Positions 1 through 8,248 of a DNA stretch of 64,000 nt are shown here, one piece after another. Numbering within the stretch: position 1 is the stretch's first letter; each line of letters begins with the position of its first letter. Below the pieces are notes generated by a model that saw only the letters and a program-made list of their open reading frames with translations, had not been told where the DNA came from and searched no databases. Location of the stretch: contig CAYNOR010000009.1 in the NCBI GenBank assembly GCA_964398915.1, forward strand, positions 1-64,000, written 5' to 3'. A program made the translations under genes and the position numbers. Origin of the DNA: Tichowtungia sp964398915. Lineage in GTDB: Bacteria > Verrucomicrobiota > Kiritimatiellia > Kiritimatiellales > Tichowtungiaceae.

Positions 1-878
1 TAGTTTTCATGCATTGGGAGATCACTCTTGCCGATGTTGCACCGTTCGCAGAGTGTTTGGAGGTTATCCAAGATGGTTTCGCCGTCTTTGCTCCATGGGA
101 CTATGTGGTCCACATGTAGGACGACACCAACCTCATTTGCGGGGGATCTCCCACATGCGCGGCAAGTGAATCTGTCGCGCCGATTTACCAAGAATCGTAA
201 TCTCCATGACGGATCGCGTTGCGTCCGCCGCCTTTGCGGGGCTGGAGCTGGAACAACGCTACCAATTTCGGAAACAACCGCCGTATTCGGTGCAGCTTCG
301 TCGTCGGCGTTATCTACAAAATACTCAAGAGCCTTGCGCCAAGAACCGAAACGTCTTGTGTAGGTATCCGCCGAAAAACGCGATAGAGGTGGGCGAAGAT
401 CACTTTGCTTCGGTTGCCGTCCAAGAGTTTCCCACACACTCGCCAAATTACTGAGAAGGTCGTCATCTTGGGTTTTCGGATGCCAAGATGGTGAAATATC
501 CAGCCCAGCCTCAGCAAGGGCCTTTGCCCAAGAACCAAAAGCCGTGGAAATTGTCGCGGCAGAAAAAGTCCCAATGCTGGAATACGCTTCGACCGAAATG
601 ACTTTTGTGTTAAGTCGTTCCGCGACTTGTTTCAAATCGTTAAGGAGTTCGCACCGTGGAATGTTATTACGTTTTCGAACGTTCAGATTGCTTTTCAATA
701 GCGCGTTGTTCCACGAACCGAACCGGTTTTGCATTGTTGCAGCGGAAAAACGGCCCTTTGCGTTGTATTCGTCTTTCGTGAGTGATGCCTTGCCTAAACG
801 GGCAGCAACGGCTCGTAGATCATCCAGAAGAACATCGTCTGGGCAATTTCGATTATCCGGTTCGAGTTCGTATTTCAT
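1..878 (-). CDS. HNH endonuclease with three homing-endonuclease-associated repeats (3' end beyond window)
   Basis: The frame is open from an ATG at 878 to the left edge, giving about 292 residues without a seen stop. The C-terminal part is a clear HNH nuclease: zinc-type Cys pairs at about C239/C242 and C277/C280, an HVDH motif at 255-258 and N272. The N-terminal part has three units of about 52 residues (about 12-65, 74-127, 137-188), each ending in a variant of RFSAAT..RFGSW..AL. This matches the HNH_repeat found in homing-endonuclease-like proteins. Known HNH proteins of this type cut DNA; whether this one is a homing enzyme, phage-derived or defensive cannot be told here. Few residues should be missing, since the HNH fold is almost complete. 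Confidence 0.85.
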   Translation of the reverse strand, partial: MKYELEPDNRNCPDDVLLDDLRAVAARLGKASLTKDEYNAKGRFSAATMQNRFGSWNNALLKSNLNVRKRNNIPRCELLNDLKQVAERLNTKVISVEAYSSIGTFSAATISTAFGSWAKALAEAGLDISPSWHPKTQDDDLLSNLASVWETLGRQPKQSDLRPPLSRFSADTYTRRFGSWRKALEYFVDNADDEAAPNTAVVSEIGSVVPAPAPQRRRTQRDPSWRLRFLVNRRDRFTCRACGRSPANEVGVVLHVDHIVPWSKDGETILDNLQTLCERCNIGKSDLPMHEN

Positions 879-1003
879 GGCTTGGGGAGCATTCCTTGTC
901 GTATTACAAATCATAGATCTGCGTGGTCGCCGGAACGGCAGGCAGTATAGCAGGCGGATCGCGCCCGTCAGGCGATTTCTTTTAAAATTCCAAATCGCTT
1001 TTT

Positions 1004-1074
1004 AACGTAGACGCGGAGTCCCCACCACGTTTCGCCGAATTGACTGAACGCGGTGGGGACTCCGCGTCTACGTT
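1004..1074. repeat. Long perfect inverted repeat upstream of lysS
   Basis: Two perfect 23-base arms (1004-1026 and 1052-1074, beginning AACGTAGACGCGGAGTC) flank a 25-base loop. No T-tract follows, so a terminator role is not obvious. It has the form of a REP-type palindrome unrelated to the two other palindrome families in this window. Confidence 0.75.
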
Positions 1075-1083
1075 GTCTCAGCC

Positions 1084-1285
1084 TTTCCAAACCTTGGAAA
1101 ACTCATTGGGTGGAACGCGATCTCCGAGCGCGTTTCCTCCTGCGGCGGACAAGCAAGCGTGCCCGGAGGTCACGCTCCACCTTTTGCGATCTGTGCGATC
1201 CTTTGCGGTTAACAAACCTTCCAACCGTTGGAACCTTTTCGTGCCTTTTGTGTTTTTTGTGGCTAATTTTTCCAAACATTGGAAA
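1084..1285. repeat. Three copies of the TTCCAA-N3-TTGGAA palindrome
   Basis: Exact copies lie at 1084-1100 (extended to TTTCCAA..TTGGAAA), 1219-1233 and 1269-1285. Together with the inverted repeat at 1004-1074 they fill the 466-base gap between the HNH gene and lysS. No convincing gene is seen in this gap. The same palindrome occurs elsewhere in the window, also inside genes, so a lysS-specific operator role is unlikely. Confidence 0.7.
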
Positions 1286-1344
1286 CCGCTCCGCTTGCGC
1301 AGAGCGGAGTTCGTCGCTAGTATGCCTCACTTTTAGGAGAATTT

Positions 1345-2808
1345 ATGCAGGATAATGAATATCGCCGTCAGCGCCTTGAAAATATGAAACAGCTCGAAGC
1401 CGCCGGGTATCCGGCGTTCGGTTCCGCCTTCAAACGCACCGATACGCTGGCCGGGCTGACCGCTTCGTTCGAAGAAGGCAAAACCGTCAGCGCCTGCGGT
1501 CGGATCGTCGCCATGCGCAAAATGGGCAAGATGGCGTTTGCCCACTTGTCCGACGGCTCGGCCAAGTTCCAGCTGATGGTCAAAAAGGATCTGATCGGCG
1601 AAGCGATTTTTGATGCGTTCAAACTGCTCGACCTCGGCGATATCATCGGCGTGACCGGCGAACTGTTTATTACCCAGACCGGCGAAAAAACCGTCCGCAT
1701 CACCGAATGGAAACTGCTTTGCAAATCACTTCTGCCTCTGCCGGAAAAATTCCACGGCCTGCAGGATGTCGAAACCCGCTACCGTCAGCGCGAGCTCGAT
1801 CTGATTTCGAACGACGAAGTGCTGGCGCTGTTTAAAAAGCGCACAGCTGCGCTCAGCGAAATCCGCGCTTTTCTTGCGGCGCGCGGCTACAACGAAGTCG
1901 AAACGCCGATGATTCAGGCCATCGCCGGCGGCGCGGCGGCTTCGCCGTTCAAAACCCGTTACAACGCGCTCGGCACCGACATGTTTTTCCGCATCGCGCC
2001 GGAGCTTTATCTCAAGCGGCTGATTGTCGGCGGCATGGATAAAGTATTCGAGATGAACCGCAACTTCCGCAACGAAGGACTCGATCGGACGCACAATCCC
2101 GAATTCACCGCGCTCGAAATCTACGAAGCCTACGGCGATATGCGCTCGATGCAGGAACTGGTGCAAAGTCTCGTCACCCATCTGGCGCAGAAAATTTTCG
2201 GACGCATGGAAGTTGAGTGGATGGGCAACACCATCAACCTTTCCACGCCGTGGAAGGAAGTCGCTTACCGTGATCTGATCAAGGAACGCCTTGGTGCCGA
2301 CTGGTTTGAAAAGTCGCTCGATCAGGCACTCGCCAAAGCCGTCGAGCTGGAAATCTTCATCGAGCCGGGTTCGGACTTCGCTGACGTCACGCACGAGATT
2401 TATGAGAAGAACATTGAAGGCACGCTGATTCAGCCGACCTTTGTGACTCGCCTTCCGGCTTTCCTCGTTCCGCTGGCCAAGCCGTGCGCCGACGATCCGT
2501 CGCTGGTGGATGTGTTCGAACTGATTGTCGGCGGCAAAGAGCTGGCCCCGGCGTACAGCGAACTGAATGACTCACTCGAACAGCGCCGTCGCTTCGAAGA
2601 ACAAGCCGCAGGCGACCCGTCAAAAATCGACGACGATTTCCTCGACGCGCTCGAAACCGGTATGCCGCCGACCGGCGGTATGGGTATCGGCATTGACCGG
2701 CTCATGATGCTCCTGACCGGCTCCGACGCTATCCGCGATGTCATTCTTTTCCCGCAGCTCAAACCGCGCAAACGTGCAGGGCAGGGCGACGAGGAAAAAC
2801 CGGAGTGA
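1345..2808 (+). CDS. lysS: Lysyl-tRNA synthetase, class II
   Basis: A 487-residue class II lysyl-tRNA synthetase, which charges tRNA-Lys with lysine using ATP. An N-terminal OB-fold anticodon-binding domain (about 50-140) precedes the catalytic core. Motif 2 is seen as FRNEGLDRTHNPEFT (about residue 242) and motif 3 as GMGIGIDRLMMLLT near 443. Length is normal for the family (about 490-510). The ATG at 1345 follows AGGAG at a good distance. It is transcribed alone; the upstream gap is rich in palindromes and nikR follows 177 bases downstream. Confidence 0.97.
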   Translation: MQDNEYRRQRLENMKQLEAAGYPAFGSAFKRTDTLAGLTASFEEGKTVSACGRIVAMRKMGKMAFAHLSDGSAKFQLMVKKDLIGEAIFDAFKLLDLGDIIGVTGELFITQTGEKTVRITEWKLLCKSLLPLPEKFHGLQDVETRYRQRELDLISNDEVLALFKKRTAALSEIRAFLAARGYNEVETPMIQAIAGGAAASPFKTRYNALGTDMFFRIAPELYLKRLIVGGMDKVFEMNRNFRNEGLDRTHNPEFTALEIYEAYGDMRSMQELVQSLVTHLAQKIFGRMEVEWMGNTINLSTPWKEVAYRDLIKERLGADWFEKSLDQALAKAVELEIFIEPGSDFADVTHEIYEKNIEGTLIQPTFVTRLPAFLVPLAKPCADDPSLVDVFELIVGGKELAPAYSELNDSLEQRRRFEEQAAGDPSKIDDDFLDALETGMPPTGGMGIGIDRLMMLLTGSDAIRDVILFPQLKPRKRAGQGDEEKPE

Positions 2809-2856
2809 TACAGAGTGCAATTTTAATTCTCTTTGTTAAGAGAGAGTTTTGATCAA

Positions 2857-2928
2857 AATAATTATGGACAGAATAATGAGAAAGACCCTGCCTTTTCTCC
2901 TTTGAAAATTATTTTGTCCATAATTATT
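2857..2928. promoter_or_regulatory. Large AT-rich inverted repeat upstream of nikR
   Basis: Arms at 2857-2877 and 2908-2928 are complementary at 20 of 21 bases (AATAATTATGGACAG... type). Each arm is itself rich in ATTAT/ATAAT half-sites. It sits between lysS and nikR, 58 bases before the nikR start. It may be an autoregulatory operator or a folded RNA/terminator for lysS. It does not resemble the GTGTTAC-type site found before the nickel operon, so any NikR binding is inference. Confidence 0.5.
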
Positions 2929-2985
2929 CTGATTTTTATATAACATAGAAAAAGCGGTATTTCTGCCGCTGTTGAGGAGTGTGAA

Positions 2986-3390
2986 ATGGAACGATTCTCG
3001 ATTTCGATGGAAGAGGAACTGGTTGCGAAGTTCGATGGACATCTGGAGCGGCGCGGCTATTCCAACCGCTCCGAAGCGGTGCGCGACCTGGTGCGTAAAG
3101 CGCTGATTGATGAAGAATGGCAGGCGGGCGAAGAAGTCGTCGGCGTGATCACGCTGGTCTATGACCACCACCAGCGCCAGCTTCAGGATAAACTCACCGC
3201 CATCCAGCACGACCACCACGACCGGATCGTTTCAGCCACGCACGTTCACATGGATCATCACAACTGCCTCGAAGTGATTATCGTCAAAGGCGAGGCCCGC
3301 GAAATTCGCGAAATGGCCGACCTGCTCAAAGCCGCCAAGGGCGTCAAATCCGGCGAACTCACCGCCGCCAGCACCGGGCGGAAGCTGTAA
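2986..3390 (+). CDS. nikR: Nickel-responsive transcriptional regulator NikR
   Basis: A 134-residue NikR: N-terminal ribbon-helix-helix DNA-binding part (about 1-45, starting MERFSISMEEELV) and a C-terminal ACT-like nickel-sensing domain. The high-affinity nickel ligands of the family are present with correct spacing: H75, H86, H88 and C94. NikR proteins repress nickel uptake genes when nickel is plentiful. Its likely target is the nickel transporter operon about 5 kb downstream, preceded by a GTGTTAC-N13-GTAACAC palindrome. GAGGAG precedes the ATG. Length is typical. Confidence 0.95.
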   Translation: MERFSISMEEELVAKFDGHLERRGYSNRSEAVRDLVRKALIDEEWQAGEEVVGVITLVYDHHQRQLQDKLTAIQHDHHDRIVSATHVHMDHHNCLEVIIVKGEAREIREMADLLKAAKGVKSGELTAASTGRKL

Positions 3391-3420
3391 AATCAGTTCT
3401 CGCCGGATTGAACGTTACGA

Positions 3421-3455
3421 GTCACTCTGAGCGGCGGAGTCCGCGATAGAGTGAC
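3421..3455. terminator. Hairpin downstream of nikR
   Basis: GTCACTCT (3421-3428) pairs perfectly with AGAGTGAC (3448-3455), with an inner GCGG/CCGC pairing. No clear T-run follows, so it may be a weak terminator or simply a stable hairpin separating nikR from the convergent block. Confidence 0.4.
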
Positions 3456-3529
3456 GGCGGTTATTGGGGAAGTTATCTCACTATTTTCATTTCTTGCGCC
3501 CAACCGGTTGAATCTGTCTTGAAACCTTT

Positions 3530-3796
3530 TCATTCACTTTCTGCTTTGAAGGCGAACAGGATTCTCCCTGCGTGCTCACCGTCTAAAATTTTTTTCCAAG
3601 AAAGTATAATTCCACCAAAAAATGCTGGAGCTGACTGGGAATCGTGTAGATAAATTTTTGCGCCGATTAGATCGTGAGCGGTTGTTTCAGACAAAACCCA
3701 GTACCCGCTCTCATATATTTTATTATCCCTATCAACGGGCTTCATTAGGTTCATCCGTTCAAATAAATGAATTGATTTTCCTGACATATTATCCAT
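3530..3796 (-). CDS. Hypothetical protein, last gene of a four-gene block
   Basis: An 88-residue protein with no family I recognise, no signal peptide and no membrane segment. It has a mixed alpha/beta look with a C-terminal strand-rich part (GRILFAFKAESE). It lies 24 bases after the 191-residue ORF on the same strand, so the two are probably co-transcribed. This block is more AT-rich than the flanking genes, hinting at horizontal origin. Function unknown. Confidence 0.6.
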   Translation of the reverse strand: MDNMSGKSIHLFERMNLMKPVDRDNKIYESGYWVLSETTAHDLIGAKIYLHDSQSAPAFFGGIILSWKKILDGEHAGRILFAFKAESE

Positions 3797-3820
3797 TTCT
3801 GACGATATGTGCCACAGGAG

Positions 3821-4396
3821 CTACCTATTTAAAATTGAATTCGCAATCTTTTCATTCTCCATTAGCGTTACTGACAACTTATGCCCAGGCACTAGAAAGT
3901 GTGGCATTATCAATCTTGGGTTCTCTGCTAGCTCACCAGCGCTCACATCATTATTTGAAATCATTTCTTCAAACTGAGGCACATTTAGTAGTGGTTGCAT
4001 TTCGCGCACAACCAATTCCATATTCGTGTGGTCATTAAAAAGAACGTCCCACATATTTCTTACTAGCGGTCTGTAGCCGGCATCCGGAAAAGTTGCAGCC
4101 AAGTTTGTGTAGAAGTGATGCTGTGCCGAATGGAATAGATCTTTTTTGTTATGCTCGCTGAAACCGTTAATTAGCCTGCTAAGAGGTGTCTCCGAACCCT
4201 TTTGATAAAAATATATTGGAATATTTACATCTGAGTTGCCCATGAACATAGCCAAATTATGCCCACGAAGAAGCCAAATATAAAATATTGCAGCTCCACG
4301 CTGATCTGACGTGAACTGTTCATACCAAGCAATAGTTTTTTTTATGCTAGATCTCGTTGATTTGTGCAGTAGAAAACCCATCAGTCCCATTTTCAA
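3821..4396 (-). CDS. Hypothetical protein of unknown family
   Basis: A 191-residue, probably soluble and helical protein; I do not recognise it. Aromatic, His-rich stretches (FHSAQHHFYTN about residue 87) are visible but no catalytic motif is clear. It is third in a minus-strand block of four small genes with no recognised relatives. AT-rich composition sets it apart from housekeeping neighbours. Two nearby ATG codons compete for the start (MKM then MGLMGF). Confidence 0.6.
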   Translation of the reverse strand: MKMGLMGFLLHKSTRSSIKKTIAWYEQFTSDQRGAAIFYIWLLRGHNLAMFMGNSDVNIPIYFYQKGSETPLSRLINGFSEHNKKDLFHSAQHHFYTNLAATFPDAGYRPLVRNMWDVLFNDHTNMELVVREMQPLLNVPQFEEMISNNDVSAGELAENPRLIMPHFLVPGHKLSVTLMENEKIANSILNR

Positions 4397-4496
4397 CCTC
4401 CTTTAGCCGCAGGCTACTCAATTCGTTGTTTTGAAATAGCTCATCCCATATTTATTTTGTTTATCCCCGCACTGCATGGACGCGGTTGTTCGGCAT

Positions 4497-4880
4497 TCAT
4501 TTCGAATCCATGACTTTGGCTGTGAGCTTCCCTTCCTTGGCAAACACCTTGATCGGCATTTGCGCGATGAGGGGATTCTTCGCTTGGGGTTTGGAGCGTG
4601 CCCGATATGTTCTGGAATCAAGTTCCCATATCTGGAATTCATCCGGCTTGTCTGTTTCGAGGGCACCAAGAATTGCATCAACTCGTTCGAGCATTGAGTA
4701 GAGAACGCCGACATAGGCGTTGCCCTTGTGAGCTGATCGAATGGTCACTTTCTTGTCCTGCCAGGTGAATTCGTTTCCATCAGAATTAACTTTGTTGGCA
4801 CCAATGTGGCTGGCAACGATGATCGCCATCCTCTTTCCGAACTCATTGGCCTGTGCGCCTGTGTCACGATCCTGTGTCAT
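4497..4880 (-). CDS. Hypothetical protein, small soluble
   Basis: A 127-residue protein, not recognised. A central DKKVTIRSAHKGNAYVGV segment followed by a helical part and an acidic FQIWELDSRTY stretch suggests a compact alpha/beta fold. The C-terminus is basic. It starts 24 bases after the 212-residue gene ends, so the two are probably one transcript. There is no signal peptide or membrane helix. Function unknown. Confidence 0.6.
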   Translation of the reverse strand: MTQDRDTGAQANEFGKRMAIIVASHIGANKVNSDGNEFTWQDKKVTIRSAHKGNAYVGVLYSMLERVDAILGALETDKPDEFQIWELDSRTYRARSKPQAKNPLIAQMPIKVFAKEGKLTAKVMDSK

Positions 4881-4904
4881 TTCAGTGCATTCTCTTGTCG
4901 AACG

Positions 4905-5543
4905 TTACTGCTCTGGTTCTGTTCCAATATCACGAAGGAATTTATCTAAACTAATATCAAGAAGAGAGTTACCTAAGCTGATCCAGCCGTGATCTTGCTC
5001 GAATTGTTTGATTTTCGGATGCTGTCGAAGGTCTTTGGGGAGCACATAGCTGATCGTGTGGCGCATCGCGTCCGACTCATTTCGAATGAGCGCGAACCAT
5101 GCCTTCTCATCCTCAGACCATACGATGTTGTGCTCCAAAAGATGTTTTATATGAGCTGACCCACGGATCAAGTAGAGCCAAATTTCAGCGACTGCATCCT
5201 CAAGGTTGGGCTTTCCCAATGCCCGTTCGGTTGCTTCCTTAATGAGAGCTGCTCCAAAGAACCATGATAGTCTACGGGATACGATCTCATCGGTCTGAAT
5301 TTCGAGTTGTTTTGCAAGCATCTTTATGAATCCACAGGTAGTACTATTGGGAAGCGATTTGTCGTTCTTCCATACAGTAAGGGCCGGATTCTGATTCTGG
5401 TACGCGACAACATACATTGCATGGGTTGCTGGCACATTTTTGCTGAGAATTTCCTGAACCGCATCTACGAACTCGTCGTCGGGTAAACTTAGAAACGCTT
5501 CAAACGGGGACGGGGTTGCTTTTTTCGCAAAAAATCCGAACAT
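4905..5543 (-). CDS. Hypothetical protein, first gene of the four-gene block
   Basis: A 212-residue helical protein starting MFGFFAKKATPSPFEAFL, not recognised. No membrane segment or nuclease motif is clear. It has a good start context (GGAGAAATTTC before the ATG at 5543) and leads the run 5543 to 3530. An immunity, toxin or defence role for such an isolated block is possible, but nothing in the sequence proves it. Confidence 0.6.
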   Translation of the reverse strand: MFGFFAKKATPSPFEAFLSLPDDEFVDAVQEILSKNVPATHAMYVVAYQNQNPALTVWKNDKSLPNSTTCGFIKMLAKQLEIQTDEIVSRRLSWFFGAALIKEATERALGKPNLEDAVAEIWLYLIRGSAHIKHLLEHNIVWSEDEKAWFALIRNESDAMRHTISYVLPKDLRQHPKIKQFEQDHGWISLGNSLLDISLDKFLRDIGTEPEQ

Positions 5544-5692
5544 GAAATTTCTCCTTATTGATCCAACAGTATTATTGAACGAACTTTAACTACGTTTTAT
5601 GCAATTTCGTAAAGTGACCCAACGAGCCCGATTGTAGGGGGAGCGGATAAGCGGTCAAGGGGTAATTTGTTTTTACAAGATGGCGGCGATAT

Positions 5693-5714
5693 GTATCGCA
5701 GGCATCCTGCCTGC
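5693..5714. repeat. Half copy of the GCAGGCTGGAAGCCTGC-type palindrome
   Basis: GTATCGCAGGCATCCTGCCTGC matches one arm of the palindrome family seen at 21038, 22149, 22794 and 63406. It lies in the 194-base gap (5544-5737) between two minus-strand genes. Nothing else is seen in that gap. Confidence 0.6.
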
Positions 5715-5737
5715 TTTGAACGCTTTTGTTTGCTCTT

Positions 5738-6493
5738 CTACTTTAGCTTTTTTGCGATGTACACCCCGTAGCTGAAGTACGCTTTGTACCGCTTGTAGAG
5801 GTCAATTTCCCGCTGTTCTGCCGTCACGATTGCGCGTGCATCTTCACTGTTGCCATTTCGGCTCAGAAACTCCTCGAATCTGGCCTGCATCGGGCGGTAA
5901 TACTGTTCCAGCCAGCAGTGTTCTGGCAGTACGAAATACCCGACCGGCGAATAACCGTGCTTTTCGAGTACCTTGATCTTAGCCGAGGCGACATCAATTT
6001 CGGGATATTCGCTTGTCCAATGGTTCTGGATTTCCGGCGGTCGGGTGTCCGTGATCCAAGTGATTTCGGAAGCAACCAGCAAGCCGCCGGGTTTCAGGTA
6101 ACGCCGCCAGTCTGCTATGCCCTTTTCAAAGCCGATGTTGTAGATGGCACCCTCGGACCAGATGATATCCAGCTCCCCGTCGGCGAAGGGCAGGTTGTCC
6201 ATGGATTGTGCAAGTGTCGATATTCGGTCAGCAACTCCAGCGCTTTCGGCTTTCATGTTCAGAACATTCAGAAAGTCCTGAAGGAAATCCACCGCCGTGA
6301 TATGCGACTTTCTCAAGAGATGTGCAAGCAGGAGAGTGGACGCACCTGTTCCGCAACCGATATCAGCAATTTTCAGGGCGGCATTGCGGTCAACCATTGT
6401 GAGGTTGAGAGCACGTTCGGTCTCTGCATCACCGCCCGGACCCTGCCGGTCAGCCTGTTTGTGAAGATCAATTAAAAGCCGGCAGTTATTCAT
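5738..6493 (-). CDS. SAM-dependent class I methyltransferase
   Basis: A Rossmann-fold methyltransferase of about 251 residues. Motif I (IADIGCGTGAST, about 42-53) binds S-adenosylmethionine and is followed by an acidic AVDFLQDFL loop and LDIIWSEGAIYNIGF (motif IV region). The substrate cannot be deduced. I chose the ATG at 6493, which overlaps the stop of the upstream VOC gene by 8 bases and has AAGG ahead; a longer frame from 6523 has no ribosome site. Coupling with the VOC gene suggests they act on the same small molecule. Confidence 0.85.
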   Translation of the reverse strand: MNNCRLLIDLHKQADRQGPGGDAETERALNLTMVDRNAALKIADIGCGTGASTLLLAHLLRKSHITAVDFLQDFLNVLNMKAESAGVADRISTLAQSMDNLPFADGELDIIWSEGAIYNIGFEKGIADWRRYLKPGGLLVASEITWITDTRPPEIQNHWTSEYPEIDVASAKIKVLEKHGYSPVGYFVLPEHCWLEQYYRPMQARFEEFLSRNGNSEDARAIVTAEQREIDLYKRYKAYFSYGVYIAKKLK

Positions 6494-6890
6494 TGTGCGC
6501 CTTATGGTATTGCCTGAACTCATCGGAGGGTTCGCGATCTGAATAGATGTAAACTGAATTCCCGATGGGATCGATAACAGAAAACCCCCGATCTCCCCAC
6601 GGATGATCTTCCAATGGCATGGTGGTTTGCAGGCCGGCCTGCATTAGCCTGGCGTGTTCTGAATCCACATCAGCGACTTTGAAATTGAGCATGATTCCTG
6701 CGCCGTTAAAGGTCGGCGTCTCACCTTGCGGCCGCATGAACTGAATGGACGGTCCATGACTGCCCATGCGTAAATTGACATACCAGCCGCAATCAAAAAT
6801 AGCCTGTGCCAGGAAATGGCGCTGATAGAATTCGCGGCAGACATCCACATCGTTTGTAACGAAGCAGGTCGACAATTCGATGATTTTCAT
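6486..6890 (-). CDS. VOC-superfamily (glyoxalase/dioxygenase-like) protein
   Basis: A 134-residue vicinal-oxygen-chelate fold protein: paired beta-alpha-beta-beta-beta modules are visible (MKIIELSTCFVTNDVDVCREFYQ at the start, FSVIDPIGNSVYIYS at the end). Members are metal-dependent dioxygenases, glyoxalases, or binding and resistance proteins. The ATG at 6890 follows a perfect AAGGAGG. It overlaps the methyltransferase start downstream. Its reaction is unknown. Confidence 0.85.
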   Translation of the reverse strand: MKIIELSTCFVTNDVDVCREFYQRHFLAQAIFDCGWYVNLRMGSHGPSIQFMRPQGETPTFNGAGIMLNFKVADVDSEHARLMQAGLQTTMPLEDHPWGDRGFSVIDPIGNSVYIYSDREPSDEFRQYHKAHNE

Positions 6891-7007
6891 AGGCCTCCTT
6901 ATGCAGGTTAGTTTCGGTTTATATCCCAATGGATTTTTTATAACTCGGGCAGACTAAAAAACGGGACCGGTCTTGGCAATCGGTGAAACGATTTGGTTCG
7001 AATCTTT

Positions 7008-8045
7008 TCAGTGCTTGAACGCTTCTGTGAGAGCACGACGCTTGCCCGGTGCAATCAGGAGATGGTCGAAGCCAGCCTCATAGAGCATGGTTTTGCAGGC
7101 TTGAATATCTCGCCCCCGGTGTCCGGTCGTGTCTTCTTCGGTGTCGCGAGGGTTGGCACCAGCTTCTGCGTAGACGACGTTGGCGCCAGACGTGAGACCG
7201 ATGAGATTCGGTTCATGTACGGCAATGTTTTTAGTATCCGGGCAGCCCAGACTGGCCAAAGTTACCACCGCCGTAATCTGGGCCAGCCGGAGTTCGGTGA
7301 TTTGCCCCCGTTCTGCAAGCGGAGCACCGGGAATATAAACTCTGCGCATGGCAGCATGCTGAAAGCAGCCGTACTCAACACCAAGGAACAATTGCTCAAC
7401 CAGCTCTTCTGAACTGTGCTCTGGGCCGATAGGCTCGCAACAGTAATACCAGTCCAGACCGGCGTCCTTGATCGTCCGGATCGTGAGTTTCCTTTGTTCG
7501 GGATCCAAAGCGGTATCCTTTCCCTCGCGTAATCGGCAGACGTGATAGGCTCCGTTAACTCCGGCAGTTTTTAACTCATTCGCCTGCTTGAGATCAAAAT
7601 CACCAATGTTGACGACGAGCTGAGGACTCTCCGGCATGATTGCGCGGAGCCTGCGTACAACATCGAGCAGGCGCTCAAATTCGAACGTGTGCATGGTCAT
7701 CAAAAAAAGCGCATAGAGGTCGCCGGACTGTGTGAAGAGTTTTGCGGCGGCAAGAATCTCGTCGACGGACATTGCTTTTGCCGTGAAGTTCGAATGTTCT
7801 TCGCCGAAGCTGCAGAATTTGCACTGTCCCGGACACTTGTCTATCTCGATTCCGATCTGACCCAGAATGATCGCCTCATTACCGAACCGTTGCCGGTTGA
7901 CCGTATCCGCCACACTGCGGATCATAGCCGCTTCCAGAGAGGTGGCCGTGCAGTTCAGTAACGTTTGACATTCCTCTTTTGACGGCGCAATTCCTTTTTG
8001 CGCTCGTCGCAATATCGTTGTGATGGTTGCATCAATTTTCATCAT
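7008..8045 (-). CDS. Radical SAM protein, BioB/HydE/PylB-like
   Basis: A 345-residue radical SAM enzyme with the cluster-binding motif C71xxxC75xxC78 (CPGQCKFC). The overall layout is that of the biotin synthase-like group. The product is not clear: none of the neighbours belongs to biotin, hydrogenase or pyrrolysine pathways. It lies about 118 bases upstream of the VOC and methyltransferase genes on the same strand, so the three may form one small modification pathway. AGGA precedes two in-phase ATGs (8045, 8042). Its 5' region is shared with the divergent nickel operon promoter. Confidence 0.85.
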   Translation of the reverse strand: MMKIDATITTILRRAQKGIAPSKEECQTLLNCTATSLEAAMIRSVADTVNRQRFGNEAIILGQIGIEIDKCPGQCKFCSFGEEHSNFTAKAMSVDEILAAAKLFTQSGDLYALFLMTMHTFEFERLLDVVRRLRAIMPESPQLVVNIGDFDLKQANELKTAGVNGAYHVCRLREGKDTALDPEQRKLTIRTIKDAGLDWYYCCEPIGPEHSSEELVEQLFLGVEYGCFQHAAMRRVYIPGAPLAERGQITELRLAQITAVVTLASLGCPDTKNIAVHEPNLIGLTSGANVVYAEAGANPRDTEEDTTGHRGRDIQACKTMLYEAGFDHLLIAPGKRRALTEAFKH

Positions 8046-8187
8046 GGTTCCTGTTTAGATAAGCCGCGCAGAACGAACTTCAACTCCAGGGTACTGCGCC
8101 ACAGCGGATTTCTCGTAACGCAGGCAGGCTACGCAACAGAACCGGCCTCGGCAACCAGAGAAATTATCCGGTTTTAAAAATTTTGCT

Positions 8188-8234
8188 TTGACACGTTTCG
8201 CCCGTCAGTGTTACGAGTATTTGAAACGTAACAC
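8188..8234 (+). promoter_or_regulatory. Promoter with NikR-type operator for nickel uptake operon
   Basis: A TTGACA -35 element (8188-8193) is followed by a perfect palindrome, GTGTTAC (8208-8214) - 13 bases - GTAACAC (8228-8234), 14 bases before the start of the first gene. The half-sites match a NikR operator class described for some bacteria and archaea (as I recall, GTGTTAC with a spacer of about 14). Bound NikR would block the -10 region. A nikR gene at 2986 supports this reading. Confidence 0.8.
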
Positions 8235-8248
8235 AAACGGAGGCTGGT

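Noticed and set aside
1040..1336. Small ORFs in the lysS upstream gap
   Set aside because: They run through palindromes and repeats and show no coding character.
1726..2394. Long open frames on the strand opposite lysS
   Set aside because: They lie wholly inside a clearly recognised gene and have no ribosome site or family resemblance.
6985..7005. GGTTCGAATC, resembling the T-loop of a tRNA
   Set aside because: No acceptor, D or anticodon stems can be formed around it.
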